NCBI GenBank assembly: GCA_934177555.1
Contig: CAKPPL010000007.1
Location: 1-22,544, forward strand
From: an uncultured Clostridia bacterium
Lineage (GTDB): Bacteria > Bacillota > Clostridia > TANB77 > CAG-508
Length of the DNA stretch: 22,544 nt
Reading direction: 5' to 3'
Shown: positions 13,991 to 22,022 of the stretch, piece by piece
Layout of the letters: each line of letters starts with the position of its first letter
How positions within the stretch are numbered: position 1 is the first letter of the stretch
Translations under genes and position numbers: made by a program
The notes under the pieces: generated by a model
What the model saw: only the letters and a program-made list of their open reading frames with translations
Databases searched by the model: none
Told to the model about the DNA's origin: nothing

Positions 13991-16351
13991 ATGACTGAAT
14001 TATTATCACCTGTTGGTGATTTTGAATGTTTAAAAGCTGCTGTTCAAAATGGAGCTGATGCTGTTTATTTTGGTGCTAGTTTATTTAGTGCAAGAGCTTT
14101 TGCTTCTAATTTTGATGATGAGCTTTTAGAACAAGCAATAACATATGCAAAAATACATGGAGTAAAAACTAATTTAACTCTAAATACTTTAATAAAAAAC
14201 AATGAATTGGCAGATGCAATTAATTTAGCAAAAAAAGCTTATGAATTTGGTATTGATGCTATTATAGTTCAAGATTTAGGCTTGGCACGTTTTTTAATAA
14301 AAAACTTTCCTGGTTTACATGTTCATGGTAGTACTCAAATGACTGTACATAATCTTAATGGTGTTCTAAAACTTCAAGAATTAGGTTTTTCAAGAGTTGT
14401 TCTTTCTCGTGAATTAAATATAAAAGAAATTGAAAATATTTGTAAAAATTCTAATATAGAAATAGAAACTTTTGTACATGGTGCCTTATGCATTTCATAT
14501 TCTGGTCAATGTTTATTTTCTAGTATGGTTGGCGGTAGATCTGGGAATCGTGGTAAATGTGCTCAACCTTGTAGATTACCCTATGAATTATTAGAAAATA
14601 CTAACTTAATTGATAAAGGATATCTTTTAAGTCCACGTGATTTATGTGGATTAGAATTTTTACCTCAACTTGTTAATGCTGGTGTCTCTTGTCTTAAAAT
14701 TGAAGGAAGAATGAAAACTCCTGAATATGTCGCTGTTGTAACAAGAATTTATAGAAAATATTTAGATATAATTAATAATAAGAAAGATTTTATAATTGAT
14801 GAACAAGATAAAAAAGAACTTTTACAAGTATTTAACAGAGGTGGATTCTCAACTGGACATTTAAGTACTGATTCAAATAAAAAACTTATTTATCCACAAA
14901 AATCTAATAATATGGGAATTTATTTAGGTAAAATATCACATTTTAATCCTAATGGATATATTACTTTTAATACAAAAGATACTCTAAATATTGGAGATAA
15001 AATTAGTGTTGAAAATAAAAAACATGAAACTTCACTATATACAATATCAGAATTAATGATTAATAATAAAAATGTAAAACAAGCACATTGTAATGATAGA
15101 GTTAAAATTGGTAGAATGAAAGGAAATCTTCAAATAGGTGATAATATCTATAAAATATCTGATAAGCTTCTTTCCTCTTCTGTTAACTTAGATAAAGATT
15201 GTAGAAAAAAACAAATATATTGTGATATATCAATCAAAAAAGATATGCCAATTTCTTTAACCATATATGATGATACCGGTATATCTTTAAATCTAATTTC
15301 AGACATTATACCTGTTCCAGCTATAAACACTCCTATATCTGAAGAACGAATAATATCACAACTTTCAAAAACTGGTAATACTCCATTTGAATTTAAAAAA
15401 ATAAATATTAATTTAGATAATAATTTATATATTCAAAGTATAAGTGATTTTAATGACTTTAGAAGAGTTGCACTTTCTGAATATGAGAAAAAATTAGTGA
15501 ATTCATTTAAAAGAACACTAAGTTTTGATATGCCTTATATACAAACTTCAAAATCACAAAAAGTATATTCAAATTATAAAACTATTTCTATATTGTTTAA
15601 TACATTAGATTTAAAATTTGATTATACTAATTTAAAAAATATTGATAGAATATATATTCCTTATAAATATTTTATTCAAAAAAGTTTTTCAGATTTATTA
15701 TTAAAACTTTCGAATAAATATAATTTATATGTATATATGCCAACAATTAACAGAAACTTTATAACAGAAAAAAATATTTCAAATATAGTTTCTGAATTTA
15801 AAATTAGTGGATTTGTCCTTTCTAATATTGGAGATTTTGAATTATTAAAAAAATATTCTGATAAAAGTTTTATCTGTAATTATACTTTTAATATATATAA
15901 TGACCTTACTATAAAAGAATTAAATGCTACTGTTACACTATCTCCTGAACTTAATACTAATGATTTGCAAACTATTAATTCTTCTAATACAGAACTAATA
16001 GTTTATGGAAAAACTCCACTAATGAATTCAAATTACTGTTTGTTAGGAAAAGCAAATAAGTGCTATTCTTCTTGTTCAAAAAAATGTATGTCTTCTAACA
16101 AATATTTCATTAAAGATAGATTAGGATTTTTATTTAGAGTTATTCCTGATAATACTCAAACAGTAACAACTATATATAATAGTAAAACTACATCAATTTC
16201 TCATAAAGACTTAAATATAAATTCAGTTAGAATAGATATTTTAGATGAAAACATTGATGAAATCCAAGAAATCATCAATCAAGTGAAAACTGGCAATAAA
16301 TTAGAAGGAAAAGATTTTACAAATGGCAATTTTAATAGAGATTCTATATAA
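13991..16351 (+). CDS. U32-family protein with DUF3656 (RlhA-like)
   Basis: The 786-residue product opens with ELLSPVGDFECLKAAVQNGADAVYFG in two overlapping U32 hallmarks: a TIM-barrel start and the ADAVYFGA strand. The signature CISYSGQC (167-174), GNRGKCAQPCR (C190, C194) and GVSCLKIEGRMK (C234) contains cysteines that bind a 4Fe-4S cluster in related U32 proteins such as UbiU. A DUF3656-type region follows, then a C-terminal part with another Cys cluster (CYSSCSKKC). Members with this layout include Escherichia coli RlhA, which hydroxylates a cytidine of 23S rRNA; that role is likely but not certain. I chose the ATG at 13991, with AAAGGA about nine bases upstream and the family's standard first residues. 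A further 58 codons upstream in the same frame encode a non-conserved hydrophobic stretch and overlap the promoter. Confidence 0.9.
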   Translation: MTELLSPVGDFECLKAAVQNGADAVYFGASLFSARAFASNFDDELLEQAITYAKIHGVKTNLTLNTLIKNNELADAINLAKKAYEFGIDAIIVQDLGLARFLIKNFPGLHVHGSTQMTVHNLNGVLKLQELGFSRVVLSRELNIKEIENICKNSNIEIETFVHGALCISYSGQCLFSSMVGGRSGNRGKCAQPCRLPYELLENTNLIDKGYLLSPRDLCGLEFLPQLVNAGVSCLKIEGRMKTPEYVAVVTRIYRKYLDIINNKKDFIIDEQDKKELLQVFNRGGFSTGHLSTDSNKKLIYPQKSNNMGIYLGKISHFNPNGYITFNTKDTLNIGDKISVENKKHETSLYTISELMINNKNVKQAHCNDRVKIGRMKGNLQIGDNIYKISDKLLSSSVNLDKDCRKKQIYCDISIKKDMPISLTIYDDTGISLNLISDIIPVPAINTPISEERIISQLSKTGNTPFEFKKININLDNNLYIQSISDFNDFRRVALSEYEKKLVNSFKRTLSFDMPYIQTSKSQKVYSNYKTISILFNTLDLKFDYTNLKNIDRIYIPYKYFIQKSFSDLLLKLSNKYNLYVYMPTINRNFITEKNISNIVSEFKISGFVLSNIGDFELLKKYSDKSFICNYTFNIYNDLTIKELNATVTLSPELNTNDLQTINSSNTELIVYGKTPLMNSNYCLLGKANKCYSSCSKKCMSSNKYFIKDRLGFLFRVIPDNTQTVTTIYNSKTTSISHKDLNINSVRIDILDENIDEIQEIINQVKTGNKLEGKDFTNGNFNRDSI

Positions 16352-16365
16352 TTTGTCACTTTATG

Positions 16366-16394
16366 TTGCTTTTTGTCGAACAATATAATATAAT
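16366..16394 (+). promoter_or_regulatory. Possible promoter of the 87-residue gene
   Basis: TTGCTT (16366-16371), 17 bases, TATAAT (16389-16394); another TATAAT overlaps at 16384-16389. The -35 box is poor. No terminator follows the U32 gene, so read-through from it is also possible. Confidence 0.35.
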
Positions 16395-16428
16395 AATAGT
16401 ATTAAAATATTTAAGGAGGATTTACTTT

Positions 16429-16692
16429 ATGGTAGTATTTAGTACTAATAGTATCATTTACTCAATTTCCTTTATTGACAGCTGGTTCATAGCAAATGAT
16501 GTACGGACTGGTAAATCTGACTATGTAAGTGAAACAGAACTTATGAAAAATTCTTTTGATTCTATAGAAGATTTCAACTCTGTTTTTAAAACACTTTTAA
16601 AAATTTGTCCTTCAGCAGAAGCAATATTTTTAGTTGATTTATCAGCATTCAATGAGATGCAAGAAATTATCTCATTAAAAAAAGAGAAATAA
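16429..16692 (+). CDS. Uncharacterised 87-residue protein
   Basis: I do not recognise this protein. The ATG at 16429 has AAGGAGG nine bases upstream, and a terminator follows 11 bases after the stop, so expression is plausible. An upstream extension of 22 codons runs through the promoter and is not used. The product is soluble-looking and mixed in charge, with a hydrophobic start (VVFSTNSIIYSISFIDSWFI), an acidic middle and AEAIFLVDLSAF near residues 64-75. The last residues are Lys-rich. It lies behind the U32 gene by 77 bases and faces bofA. Confidence 0.7.
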   Translation: MVVFSTNSIIYSISFIDSWFIANDVRTGKSDYVSETELMKNSFDSIEDFNSVFKTLLKICPSAEAIFLVDLSAFNEMQEIISLKKEK

Positions 16693-16703
16693 AATTCTCC
16701 TAG

Positions 16704-16728
16704 AGGAAGTATTATTACTTCCTTTTTT
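16704..16728 (+). terminator. Intrinsic terminator of the 87-residue gene
   Basis: GGAAGTA (16705-16711) pairs with TACTTCC (16716-16722), loop TTAT, followed by six T residues (16723-16728). The restored reading frame of bofA on the other strand would end in this T-run. Confidence 0.85.
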
Positions 16729-16985
16729 ATAATAATAATTTTATCACTATTAATTCAATTACACCTGGTAATCCTAATAAACCGAATCATTATTGATGTA
16801 TATATATTTAATCCTATATGAAATCCCCATATTCCACCTACTATATTTATTATCCAAAGAGAAATTCCTCCCAAAATTGAATTAAATATTAGTCTAAAAA
16901 TCAATTTTATTGGCATTATAAAAATTTTTCCAAATACAAATATCATACATATACATGATATAAATATTAGTATATTTATATTCAC
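16727..16985 (-). pseudogene. bofA: Pro-sigma-K processing inhibitor BofA, frameshifted
   Basis: Codons 1-67 encode a typical BofA: two membrane helices, N35 in LIFNSILGG, N47, and N60 in GLNIYTSIMI. The frame then turns into RFIRITRCN and stops at 16755. Omitting one base, the C at 16784 of the minus strand, restores GLLGLPGVIELIVIKLLL and a stop at 16727-16729, which is the conserved BofA ending and gives about 85 residues, the family length. So this is a single-base insertion, in the DNA or in the sequence record; it is not in a homopolymer. BofA sits with SpoIVFA and SpoIVFB in the outer forespore membrane and holds back pro-sigma-K cleavage. The start is GTG with GAGGTG upstream. The adjacent DUF2508 gene matches the yaaL-bofA order of Bacillus. 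Confidence 0.88.
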
Positions 16986-17046
16986 TTTATCACCTCATAA
17001 AATAATAATTTAATACTATTTTTATGTGGCTATTAGGACAAATATT

Positions 17047-17334
17047 CTATACTGCCATACTATTTTTACCAAATATTCTAAATTTTGTTTCTTCTATTTT
17101 ATTTAATACAATTCCATTTCTTTTTGCAATTTTTATTAAATAATCTAATTTGGATTGATGAGCCTTTATTTGATATATATAATAATCTATTAAATCTTCT
17201 TCTGCATATTCAAAATTTATTATTGATAATTGTAAATTTTCTTTTGTTTCAATTATACTTTTTATAAGTTCTTTTTCCTTTTCTTTGTCTGTCTTTCCTT
17301 TTATCATTTTTTCTATTAAATACTCTTCTTGCAT
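17047..17334 (-). CDS. DUF2508 family protein (YaaL-like)
   Basis: This 95-residue, highly charged, mostly helical protein contains the family pattern IKSIIETKENLQLSIINFEY followed by EEDLIDYYIYQIKAHQSKLDYLIKIAKRNG. The family is of unknown function and is regularly found directly upstream of bofA in Bacillota, which is the case here (61-base gap). AAGGAGA lies before the ATG. No signal peptide or membrane helix is present. The roughly 20 residues after the conserved part are extra. A possible sigma-E-type promoter precedes the gene. The assignment rests on pattern and gene order. Confidence 0.75.
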   Translation of the reverse strand: MQEEYLIEKMIKGKTDKEKEKELIKSIIETKENLQLSIINFEYAEEDLIDYYIYQIKAHQSKLDYLIKIAKRNGIVLNKIEETKFRIFGKNSMAV

Positions 17335-17363
17335 ATAAATCTCCTTTTACATAATTTTCTAAT

Positions 17364-17392
17364 ATTTTATGCACTATGTTTACATTTTATCC
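17364..17392 (-). promoter_or_regulatory. Possible sigma-E-type promoter of the DUF2508-bofA pair
   Basis: On the minus strand GGATAAA (17386-17392) and CATAAAAT (17364-17371) are 14 bases apart. The second box differs from the sigma-E -10 consensus CATACAMT at one position; the first is a poor -35. bofA is a sigma-E gene in Bacillus, which makes the match worth recording. Confidence 0.3.
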
Positions 17393-18238
17393 GTACATAA
17401 TTGAAAAAATACTAATACCAATAGATTGAATTATAAACAAATTTAGTACATTTGACATTAATAAATTATTTGTTGATTCAATTACACCATATATATTATT
17501 ATCCATATTTTTATGATGTTTTTGTGCTTCAAAAAATGTTATTAATTCTGGCAAACTTGTTGCAAATCCTAATACAATTCCTATTAATAATTCTGGAACA
17601 TTAAATTTATTGCATAAACTTTCTAATGTGTCTCCTAATAAGTTTCCTATAAAAAACAAAAGTATTCCTGTTATAACAAGTATTACAACATTTTTAATTG
17701 CTTTTCTTCCATTATTTTTTTCATCAATTTGTATTTCATTTTCCATCTCTTTTATTTTTTTGTCTTCATCTTTCAAATATAATTTATGTGCATTACTATT
17801 AATTTTTTTCATTCCTAAATATAATAATATAAATATAGGTATCATCATAATATTAAAATTAGAATTAAAGCAAACTAATCCTAATGGTATCAATATTGTT
17901 ATTAAAACTAATATTATATCAACAATAATAGCTTTATTTTTTAATATTTTTTGATTTTTATTTAAAAATATTGCGCCTAAATATTGGATTAGATTTATAA
18001 TATTTGAACTTAAGACATTATATATACTTGCATTTATTAATCCATTAAAACTTGATATGCTTATAGTTAATAATTCTGGAACAGATGTTGCAACACCTGC
18101 TATATCTCCTACTACTTTTGGTTTTAAATTAAGATTTTCTGCTAAATTTCTTAAAGTTTTTACTAAAATATTTTTAGAAATTAAAACTATTAATCCAGCA
18201 TAAATTATAAATTGTATTATTTCTGAAATTAATTTCAT
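17387..18238 (-). CDS. CaCA-family sodium/calcium exchanger-like membrane protein
   Basis: The 283-residue integral membrane protein has the two inverted alpha repeats of cation/Ca2+ exchangers: KVVGDIAGVATSVPELLTIS (41-60) and GIVLGFATSLPELITF (220-235), each with the Glu used for ion binding. The halves are separated by a charged cytoplasmic loop (about 150-180). It is a little shorter than bacterial homologues such as YrbG (about 325). The expected activity is calcium export in exchange for sodium or protons; the actual ion is unknown. AAAGGAG lies before the ATG. It is divergent from serS. No terminator separates it from the DUF2508 gene 52 bases on, so it may be co-transcribed with it. 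Confidence 0.82.
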   Translation of the reverse strand: MKLISEIIQFIIYAGLIVLISKNILVKTLRNLAENLNLKPKVVGDIAGVATSVPELLTISISSFNGLINASIYNVLSSNIINLIQYLGAIFLNKNQKILKNKAIIVDIILVLITILIPLGLVCFNSNFNIMMIPIFILLYLGMKKINSNAHKLYLKDEDKKIKEMENEIQIDEKNNGRKAIKNVVILVITGILLFFIGNLLGDTLESLCNKFNVPELLIGIVLGFATSLPELITFFEAQKHHKNMDNNIYGVIESTNNLLMSNVLNLFIIQSIGISIFSIMYG

Positions 18239-18286
18239 GATTTAATTCTCCTTTAATCGTATTATTTACAAATTATTGAAATTTTA

Positions 18287-18315
18287 TTGATATTTGGTGA
18301 TTTTTATTATATAAT
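18287..18315 (+). promoter_or_regulatory. Predicted sigma-A promoter of serS
   Basis: TTGATA (18287-18292), 17 bases, perfect TATAAT (18310-18315). The leader would be only about 30 bases, which leaves no room for a T-box, although many Bacillota serS genes carry one. Confidence 0.7.
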
Positions 18316-18350
18316 ATTTATATTATTTTGAGATATATGAGGAGGATATT

Positions 18351-19637
18351 ATGATAGATATAAAATTAATTAGAGAAAACCCAGAACTTGTTAAAGAAAA
18401 TATTAGAAAAAAATTTCAAGATAATAAATTAATATTAGTTGACGAAGTTCTAGATTTAGATAAAAAAAATAGAGAAGCTAAATTAAATGGAGATAATTTA
18501 AGAGCAGATAGAAAAAGATTAAGTGAACAAATAGGAAATCTTATGAAATCTGGTCAAAAAGAAGAAGCTGAAAAAATAAGACAAGAAGTTCAAAAAATAA
18601 ATTCTGCTTTAGAAGAAAATGAAGAATTAGAAGAAAAATATTCAGAAGAAATAAAATCAAGAATGATGAAAATTCCAAATATTATGGATGCATCTGTACC
18701 TATTGGAAAAGACGATAGTGAAAATGTTGAAGTTGAAAGATTTGGAGAACCTATTGTTCCTAACTATGAAATTCCTCATCATGCAGATATTATTTCACGT
18801 TTTAATGGATTAGATAAAGAAAGTGCTGGTAGAACAAGTGGAGTTGGATTCTACTATTTAATTGGCGATATTGCTAGATTACATGAAGCTATGTTAGCAT
18901 ATGCAAGAGATTATATGATAGATCATAATTTTACATATTGCATTCCCCCATTTATGATTCGTTCAGATGTTGTTACAGGTGTAATGAGTTTTGATGAAAT
19001 GGATGCAATGATGTATAAAATTGAAGGTGAAGATTTATATTTAATTGGAACATCTGAACATTCAATGATAGGTAGATTTAAAGATCAAATTATAAAAAAA
19101 GAAGACTTACCAATTTGTATGACATCATATTCTCCATGTTTTAGAAAAGAAATTGGTTCTCACGGATTAGAAGAAAGAGGTTTATACCGTGTTCATCAAT
19201 TTGAAAAACAAGAAATGATTGTATTATGCGAACCAGAAGATTCTATGAATTGGTATAATAAAATGAAAAATTTAAGTATTGAATTATTTAGAAATTTTAA
19301 TGTTCCAGTTAGACAACTTGATTGTTGCTCTGGAGATTTAGCTGATTTAAAAGTAAAATCTTGTGATGTTGAAGCTTGGAGCCCAAGACAACAAAAATAT
19401 TTTGAAGTTTGTAGTTGTTCTACTTTAGGAGATGCTCAAGCAAGACGTTTAGGAATACGTGTTAAAGGAGAAAAAGGTAATTACTTCCTACATACACTTA
19501 ATAATACTGTTGTTGCTACACCTAGAGGACTTATTGCAGTAATTGAAAATAATTATAATGAAGATGGTAGTATAACTGTTCCTGAAGTTTTAAGACCATA
19601 TATGGGTGGAAAAGAAAAATTAATACCTGTAAAATAG
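18351..19637 (+). CDS. serS: Seryl-tRNA synthetase
   Basis: This 428-residue class II synthetase charges tRNA-Ser and, in the first step of selenocysteine synthesis, tRNA-Sec. The N-terminal antiparallel coiled coil that grips tRNA (about 30-100) is rich in Lys and Glu. Class II motif 2 appears as YSPCFRKEIGSHGLEERGLY (about 260-280) with HQFEKQEM after it, and motif 3 region residues lie near the C-terminus, preceded by CSCSTLGDAQARRLGIR (about 354-370). Length is normal. GAGGAGG lies before the ATG. Base use is very AT-rich, like most neighbours. It has its own promoter and terminator. Confidence 0.97.
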   Translation: MIDIKLIRENPELVKENIRKKFQDNKLILVDEVLDLDKKNREAKLNGDNLRADRKRLSEQIGNLMKSGQKEEAEKIRQEVQKINSALEENEELEEKYSEEIKSRMMKIPNIMDASVPIGKDDSENVEVERFGEPIVPNYEIPHHADIISRFNGLDKESAGRTSGVGFYYLIGDIARLHEAMLAYARDYMIDHNFTYCIPPFMIRSDVVTGVMSFDEMDAMMYKIEGEDLYLIGTSEHSMIGRFKDQIIKKEDLPICMTSYSPCFRKEIGSHGLEERGLYRVHQFEKQEMIVLCEPEDSMNWYNKMKNLSIELFRNFNVPVRQLDCCSGDLADLKVKSCDVEAWSPRQQKYFEVCSCSTLGDAQARRLGIRVKGEKGNYFLHTLNNTVVATPRGLIAVIENNYNEDGSITVPEVLRPYMGGKEKLIPVK

Positions 19638-19646
19638 TTTATCAAA

Positions 19647-19677
19647 GACCTTAATATCGTTGATATTAGGGTTTTTT
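19647..19677 (+). terminator. Intrinsic terminator of serS
   Basis: CCTTAATATC (19649-19658) pairs with GATATTAGGG (19662-19671), one G-U pair, loop GTT, followed by six T residues (19672-19677). Confidence 0.88.
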
Positions 19678-19679
19678 CG

Positions 19680-19708
19680 TTGCTTTTTGACAATATTTAT
19701 GTTATAAT
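19680..19708 (+). promoter_or_regulatory. Predicted promoter of purA
   Basis: TTGCTT (19680-19685), 17 bases, perfect TATAAT (19703-19708) with an extended -10 TGT. A full-consensus TTGACA (19687-19692) is also present but only ten bases from the -10 box. The leader of about 58 bases shows no PurR box or purine riboswitch that I can recognise. Confidence 0.55.
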
Positions 19709-19772
19709 TTTTTAGGTACAGTTTTATGTAACTTATTTCACTAAAATTTTAGGTTAATAAGGAGGAAAATTT

Positions 19773-21074
19773 ATGGTATCTGTAGTTGTAGGTTTACAAT
19801 GGGGTGATGAAGGAAAAGGCCGTGTATCACATTATGTATCTGAAGATGCTGATATTTGTATACGGTCAACAGGTGGTAACAATGCTGGACATACAGTTGT
19901 AGCAAATGGTAAGAAATTTCCATTACACTTACTGCCTGCATCAATTATCAAAGAAAAACCTGTAAGTATAATTGCACCTGGTGTTGTGGTTGACTTAAAA
20001 GTTCTTTCAGAGGAAATTGATGCTTTGCAAAAAGCTGGTATATCTATCTCCCCTGAAAATCTTGTTATCAGTCCAAGAGCTCATATCATTTTGCCACATC
20101 ATATAACAATGGACAAATTACATGAGTCTCTTAAGAAAAACAATAAGATTGGAACAACACACAGAGGAATTGGTCCATGCTATGCAGATAAAGTCAATAG
20201 AATTGGCTTAAGAATGGACGATCTTCTTAATTGTTCTGATCAACAGCTCTTTGAAAAATTGCAGAATGAATTGATTACTTCTGAAGCATTAATTCACAGA
20301 TTTTTTAATGAGCCAAGACCTATTGGCAATTTGTTTGAAGTTGCCAAAAACTATCTTCTTTTTTACAGAAAAAATATAGTTCCTTTTGTTAGGGATGAAA
20401 GAGAAGTTATTTTACCTGCTCTTATCGAAAATAAGAAAATTGTTATTGAAGGTGCCCAGTCTTTGTATTTAGATTTGGATCAGGGTGATTATCCATATGT
20501 AACTTCTTCTAATCCTTCTACATCTGGCACTATCGCTGCAGCAGGAATTGGCCCTAAATATATTACTGATGTTTATGGAGTTATAAAACCATATTGTTCA
20601 AGAGTTGGTGAAGGTGTTTTCAATACTGAACTCACTGATGAAACAGGTTCTCTTATCCAAAAACTTGGTAATGAACGTGGAACTACTACTGGACGTGTAA
20701 GAAGATGTGGTTGGCTTGATCTCGTACGAGTCAAAAATGCCGTTATGATTAATGGTGTTACAGCATTATGCTTAAATCACCTTGACACTATTGGCAAAAT
20801 AGGAATGGAAACAGGTCAAATAAAAGTTTGCACTGAGTATTATTACCGTTATAAAGGTGATAATACAATTATTTCATATGTACCTGTACATACAGAAGCT
20901 TGTACTCCACTATATATTACTTTTGATGGTGGCTGGGATACAACTGGTTGCAAGACATATGCAGATTTGCCCAAAAATGCAAAAAACTTTATTAATTTCA
21001 TTGAATCATATGTTGGTGTTCCAGTTAAATTTATTGGCATTGGACCAGATGAAAAAAATACTATTGTAAAGTAA
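19773..21074 (+). CDS. purA: Adenylosuccinate synthetase
   Basis: This 433-residue enzyme joins IMP and aspartate using GTP, the first step from IMP to AMP. Catalytic D12 (WGDEGKG) and H40 (GGNNAGHT) are present, as are GTTHRGIGP (127-135), EGAQS (226-230), DYPYVTSSNP (239-248), TTTGRVRRCGW (304-314) and a final GIGPDE. It is a somewhat divergent form: GKGRVSHYVS replaces the common GKGK-[IV]-[TV]-D, and EGAQS replaces EGAQG. AAGGAGG lies before the ATG. Two 60-base lines counted by eye have 38-40% GC, against about 25% in lines of serS and ysxC, so acquisition by transfer is possible. It has its own promoter and a downstream hairpin. Confidence 0.95.
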   Translation: MVSVVVGLQWGDEGKGRVSHYVSEDADICIRSTGGNNAGHTVVANGKKFPLHLLPASIIKEKPVSIIAPGVVVDLKVLSEEIDALQKAGISISPENLVISPRAHIILPHHITMDKLHESLKKNNKIGTTHRGIGPCYADKVNRIGLRMDDLLNCSDQQLFEKLQNELITSEALIHRFFNEPRPIGNLFEVAKNYLLFYRKNIVPFVRDEREVILPALIENKKIVIEGAQSLYLDLDQGDYPYVTSSNPSTSGTIAAAGIGPKYITDVYGVIKPYCSRVGEGVFNTELTDETGSLIQKLGNERGTTTGRVRRCGWLDLVRVKNAVMINGVTALCLNHLDTIGKIGMETGQIKVCTEYYYRYKGDNTIISYVPVHTEACTPLYITFDGGWDTTGCKTYADLPKNAKNFINFIESYVGVPVKFIGIGPDEKNTIVK

Positions 21075-21103
21075 ATATCAACTCAGTTACAAAAACTTAC
21101 CTT

Positions 21104-21128
21104 AGAGAGAGCTAATATAGCTCTCTCT
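21104..21128 (+). terminator. Hairpin after purA, probable weak terminator
   Basis: AGAGAGAGCTA (21104-21114) and TAGCTCTCTCT (21118-21128) pair perfectly around ATA. The following sequence (TGATATTTAAG) is only moderately T-rich, so termination may be partial. Confidence 0.55.
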
Positions 21129-21149
21129 TGATATTTAAGCTAAAAAAAA

Positions 21150-21178
21150 TTGTTTTTATTTATTTTTTATGATATAAT
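21150..21178 (+). promoter_or_regulatory. Predicted sigma-A promoter of ysxC
   Basis: TTGTTT (21150-21155), 17 bases, perfect TATAAT (21173-21178) with an extended -10 TGA. The leader is about 22 bases. Confidence 0.65.
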
Positions 21179-21206
21179 ATAAACATTAAAAAAATTGGAG
21201 GTTAGT

Positions 21207-21800
21207 ATGATTGTAAAAAATCCTAGATTTGAAATATCTGCTGTAAAAGAAAGTCAATATCCTAAAAATAATTTACCTGAAATTGTTTTGGTTGGGAAGT
21301 CAAATGTTGGAAAATCAAGTTTTATAAATACTATGATTAACAGAAAAAAACTTGCACGTACAAGTAGTGAACCAGGAAAAACTCGTCAATTAAATTTTTA
21401 TAATATTGATGATTTATTTTATTTTGTTGATTTACCTGGATTTGGTTATAGTAAAATGTCTAAAAAAGAACAAGCACAAGTTGGAGAATTTATAGAATAT
21501 TATTTATTTAATAGAAAAGAAATTTCTCTTATTATCTTTTTAGTTGACATTAGACATGATCCTACTCCTAATGATTTTCTTATGTATGATTACATTATAA
21601 GGAGTGGTTTGCCTTTTATTATTTTAGCTAATAAAGCTGATAAAATAGCAAAAACTAAAGTTGATTCTTATGTAAAAAATATTCAAAAGCAACTTAATCC
21701 TATTGGTGATATTCCAACATTAGCATTTTCTTCCGAAAGAAAAATATATAGTGATGATGTTTGGAATATAATTGAAGAACACATTAAAGAGGAGAATTAA
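21207..21800 (+). CDS. ysxC: Ribosome biogenesis GTPase YsxC/EngB
   Basis: This 197-residue TRAFAC GTPase is needed for late assembly of the 50S subunit. Motifs are G1 GKSNVGKSS (30-38), G2 around SEPGKTRQLNFY (54-65), G3 DLPGFGY (75-81), G4 NKAD (142-145) and G5 FSSERK (174-179), with the usual spacing. I use the ATG at 21207 because GGAGG lies six bases upstream; a TTG four codons earlier overlaps that site. The 3' end overlaps the stop codon of the facing DUF951 gene by four bases. In many Bacillota ysxC follows lon or clpX; here it follows purA. Confidence 0.96.
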   Translation: MIVKNPRFEISAVKESQYPKNNLPEIVLVGKSNVGKSSFINTMINRKKLARTSSEPGKTRQLNFYNIDDLFYFVDLPGFGYSKMSKKEQAQVGEFIEYYLFNRKEISLIIFLVDIRHDPTPNDFLMYDYIIRSGLPFIILANKADKIAKTKVDSYVKNIQKQLNPIGDIPTLAFSSERKIYSDDVWNIIEEHIKEEN

Positions 21801-21985
21801 TTTCTCCCCTTTTCTATTATTTTAGTAATTGCTTTTAATGCCTTTGGTCTTTCTAATACAACAATATGTCCACATTTTTGGCATTTTAATTTGAAATCTA
21901 CACCTACTCTGGTTATTTCCCATATATTGTTTCCACATGGATGTGATTTTTTTGTTTTTACTATATCTCCTATATTGTATTCCAT
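21797..21985 (-). CDS. DUF951 family protein
   Basis: The 62-residue protein matches DUF951 along its whole length: YNIGDIVKTKKSHPCGNNIW, then RVGVDFKLKCQKCGHIV and a basic tail. C17, C35 and C38 (with H40) could bind zinc, and the fold is likely a small beta barrel, which suggests nucleic acid binding; function is not known. GGAGG lies seven bases before the ATG. The stop TAA is shared with the facing ysxC stop in the palindrome TTAA. It follows gltX on the same strand and may use read-through from it. Confidence 0.9.
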   Translation of the reverse strand: MEYNIGDIVKTKKSHPCGNNIWEITRVGVDFKLKCQKCGHIVVLERPKALKAITKIIEKGRN

Positions 21986-22022
21986 GTCGTTTCCTCCATT
22001 TCATATATAGTTTGATTATATT

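Noticed and set aside
18316..18350. T-box leader before serS
   Set aside because: The leader is about 30 bases; no specifier stem or antiterminator can fit.
19773..21074. PurZ (diaminopurine pathway) instead of PurA
   Set aside because: The catalytic Asp in GDEGKG is kept, and no other Z-genome gene is nearby.
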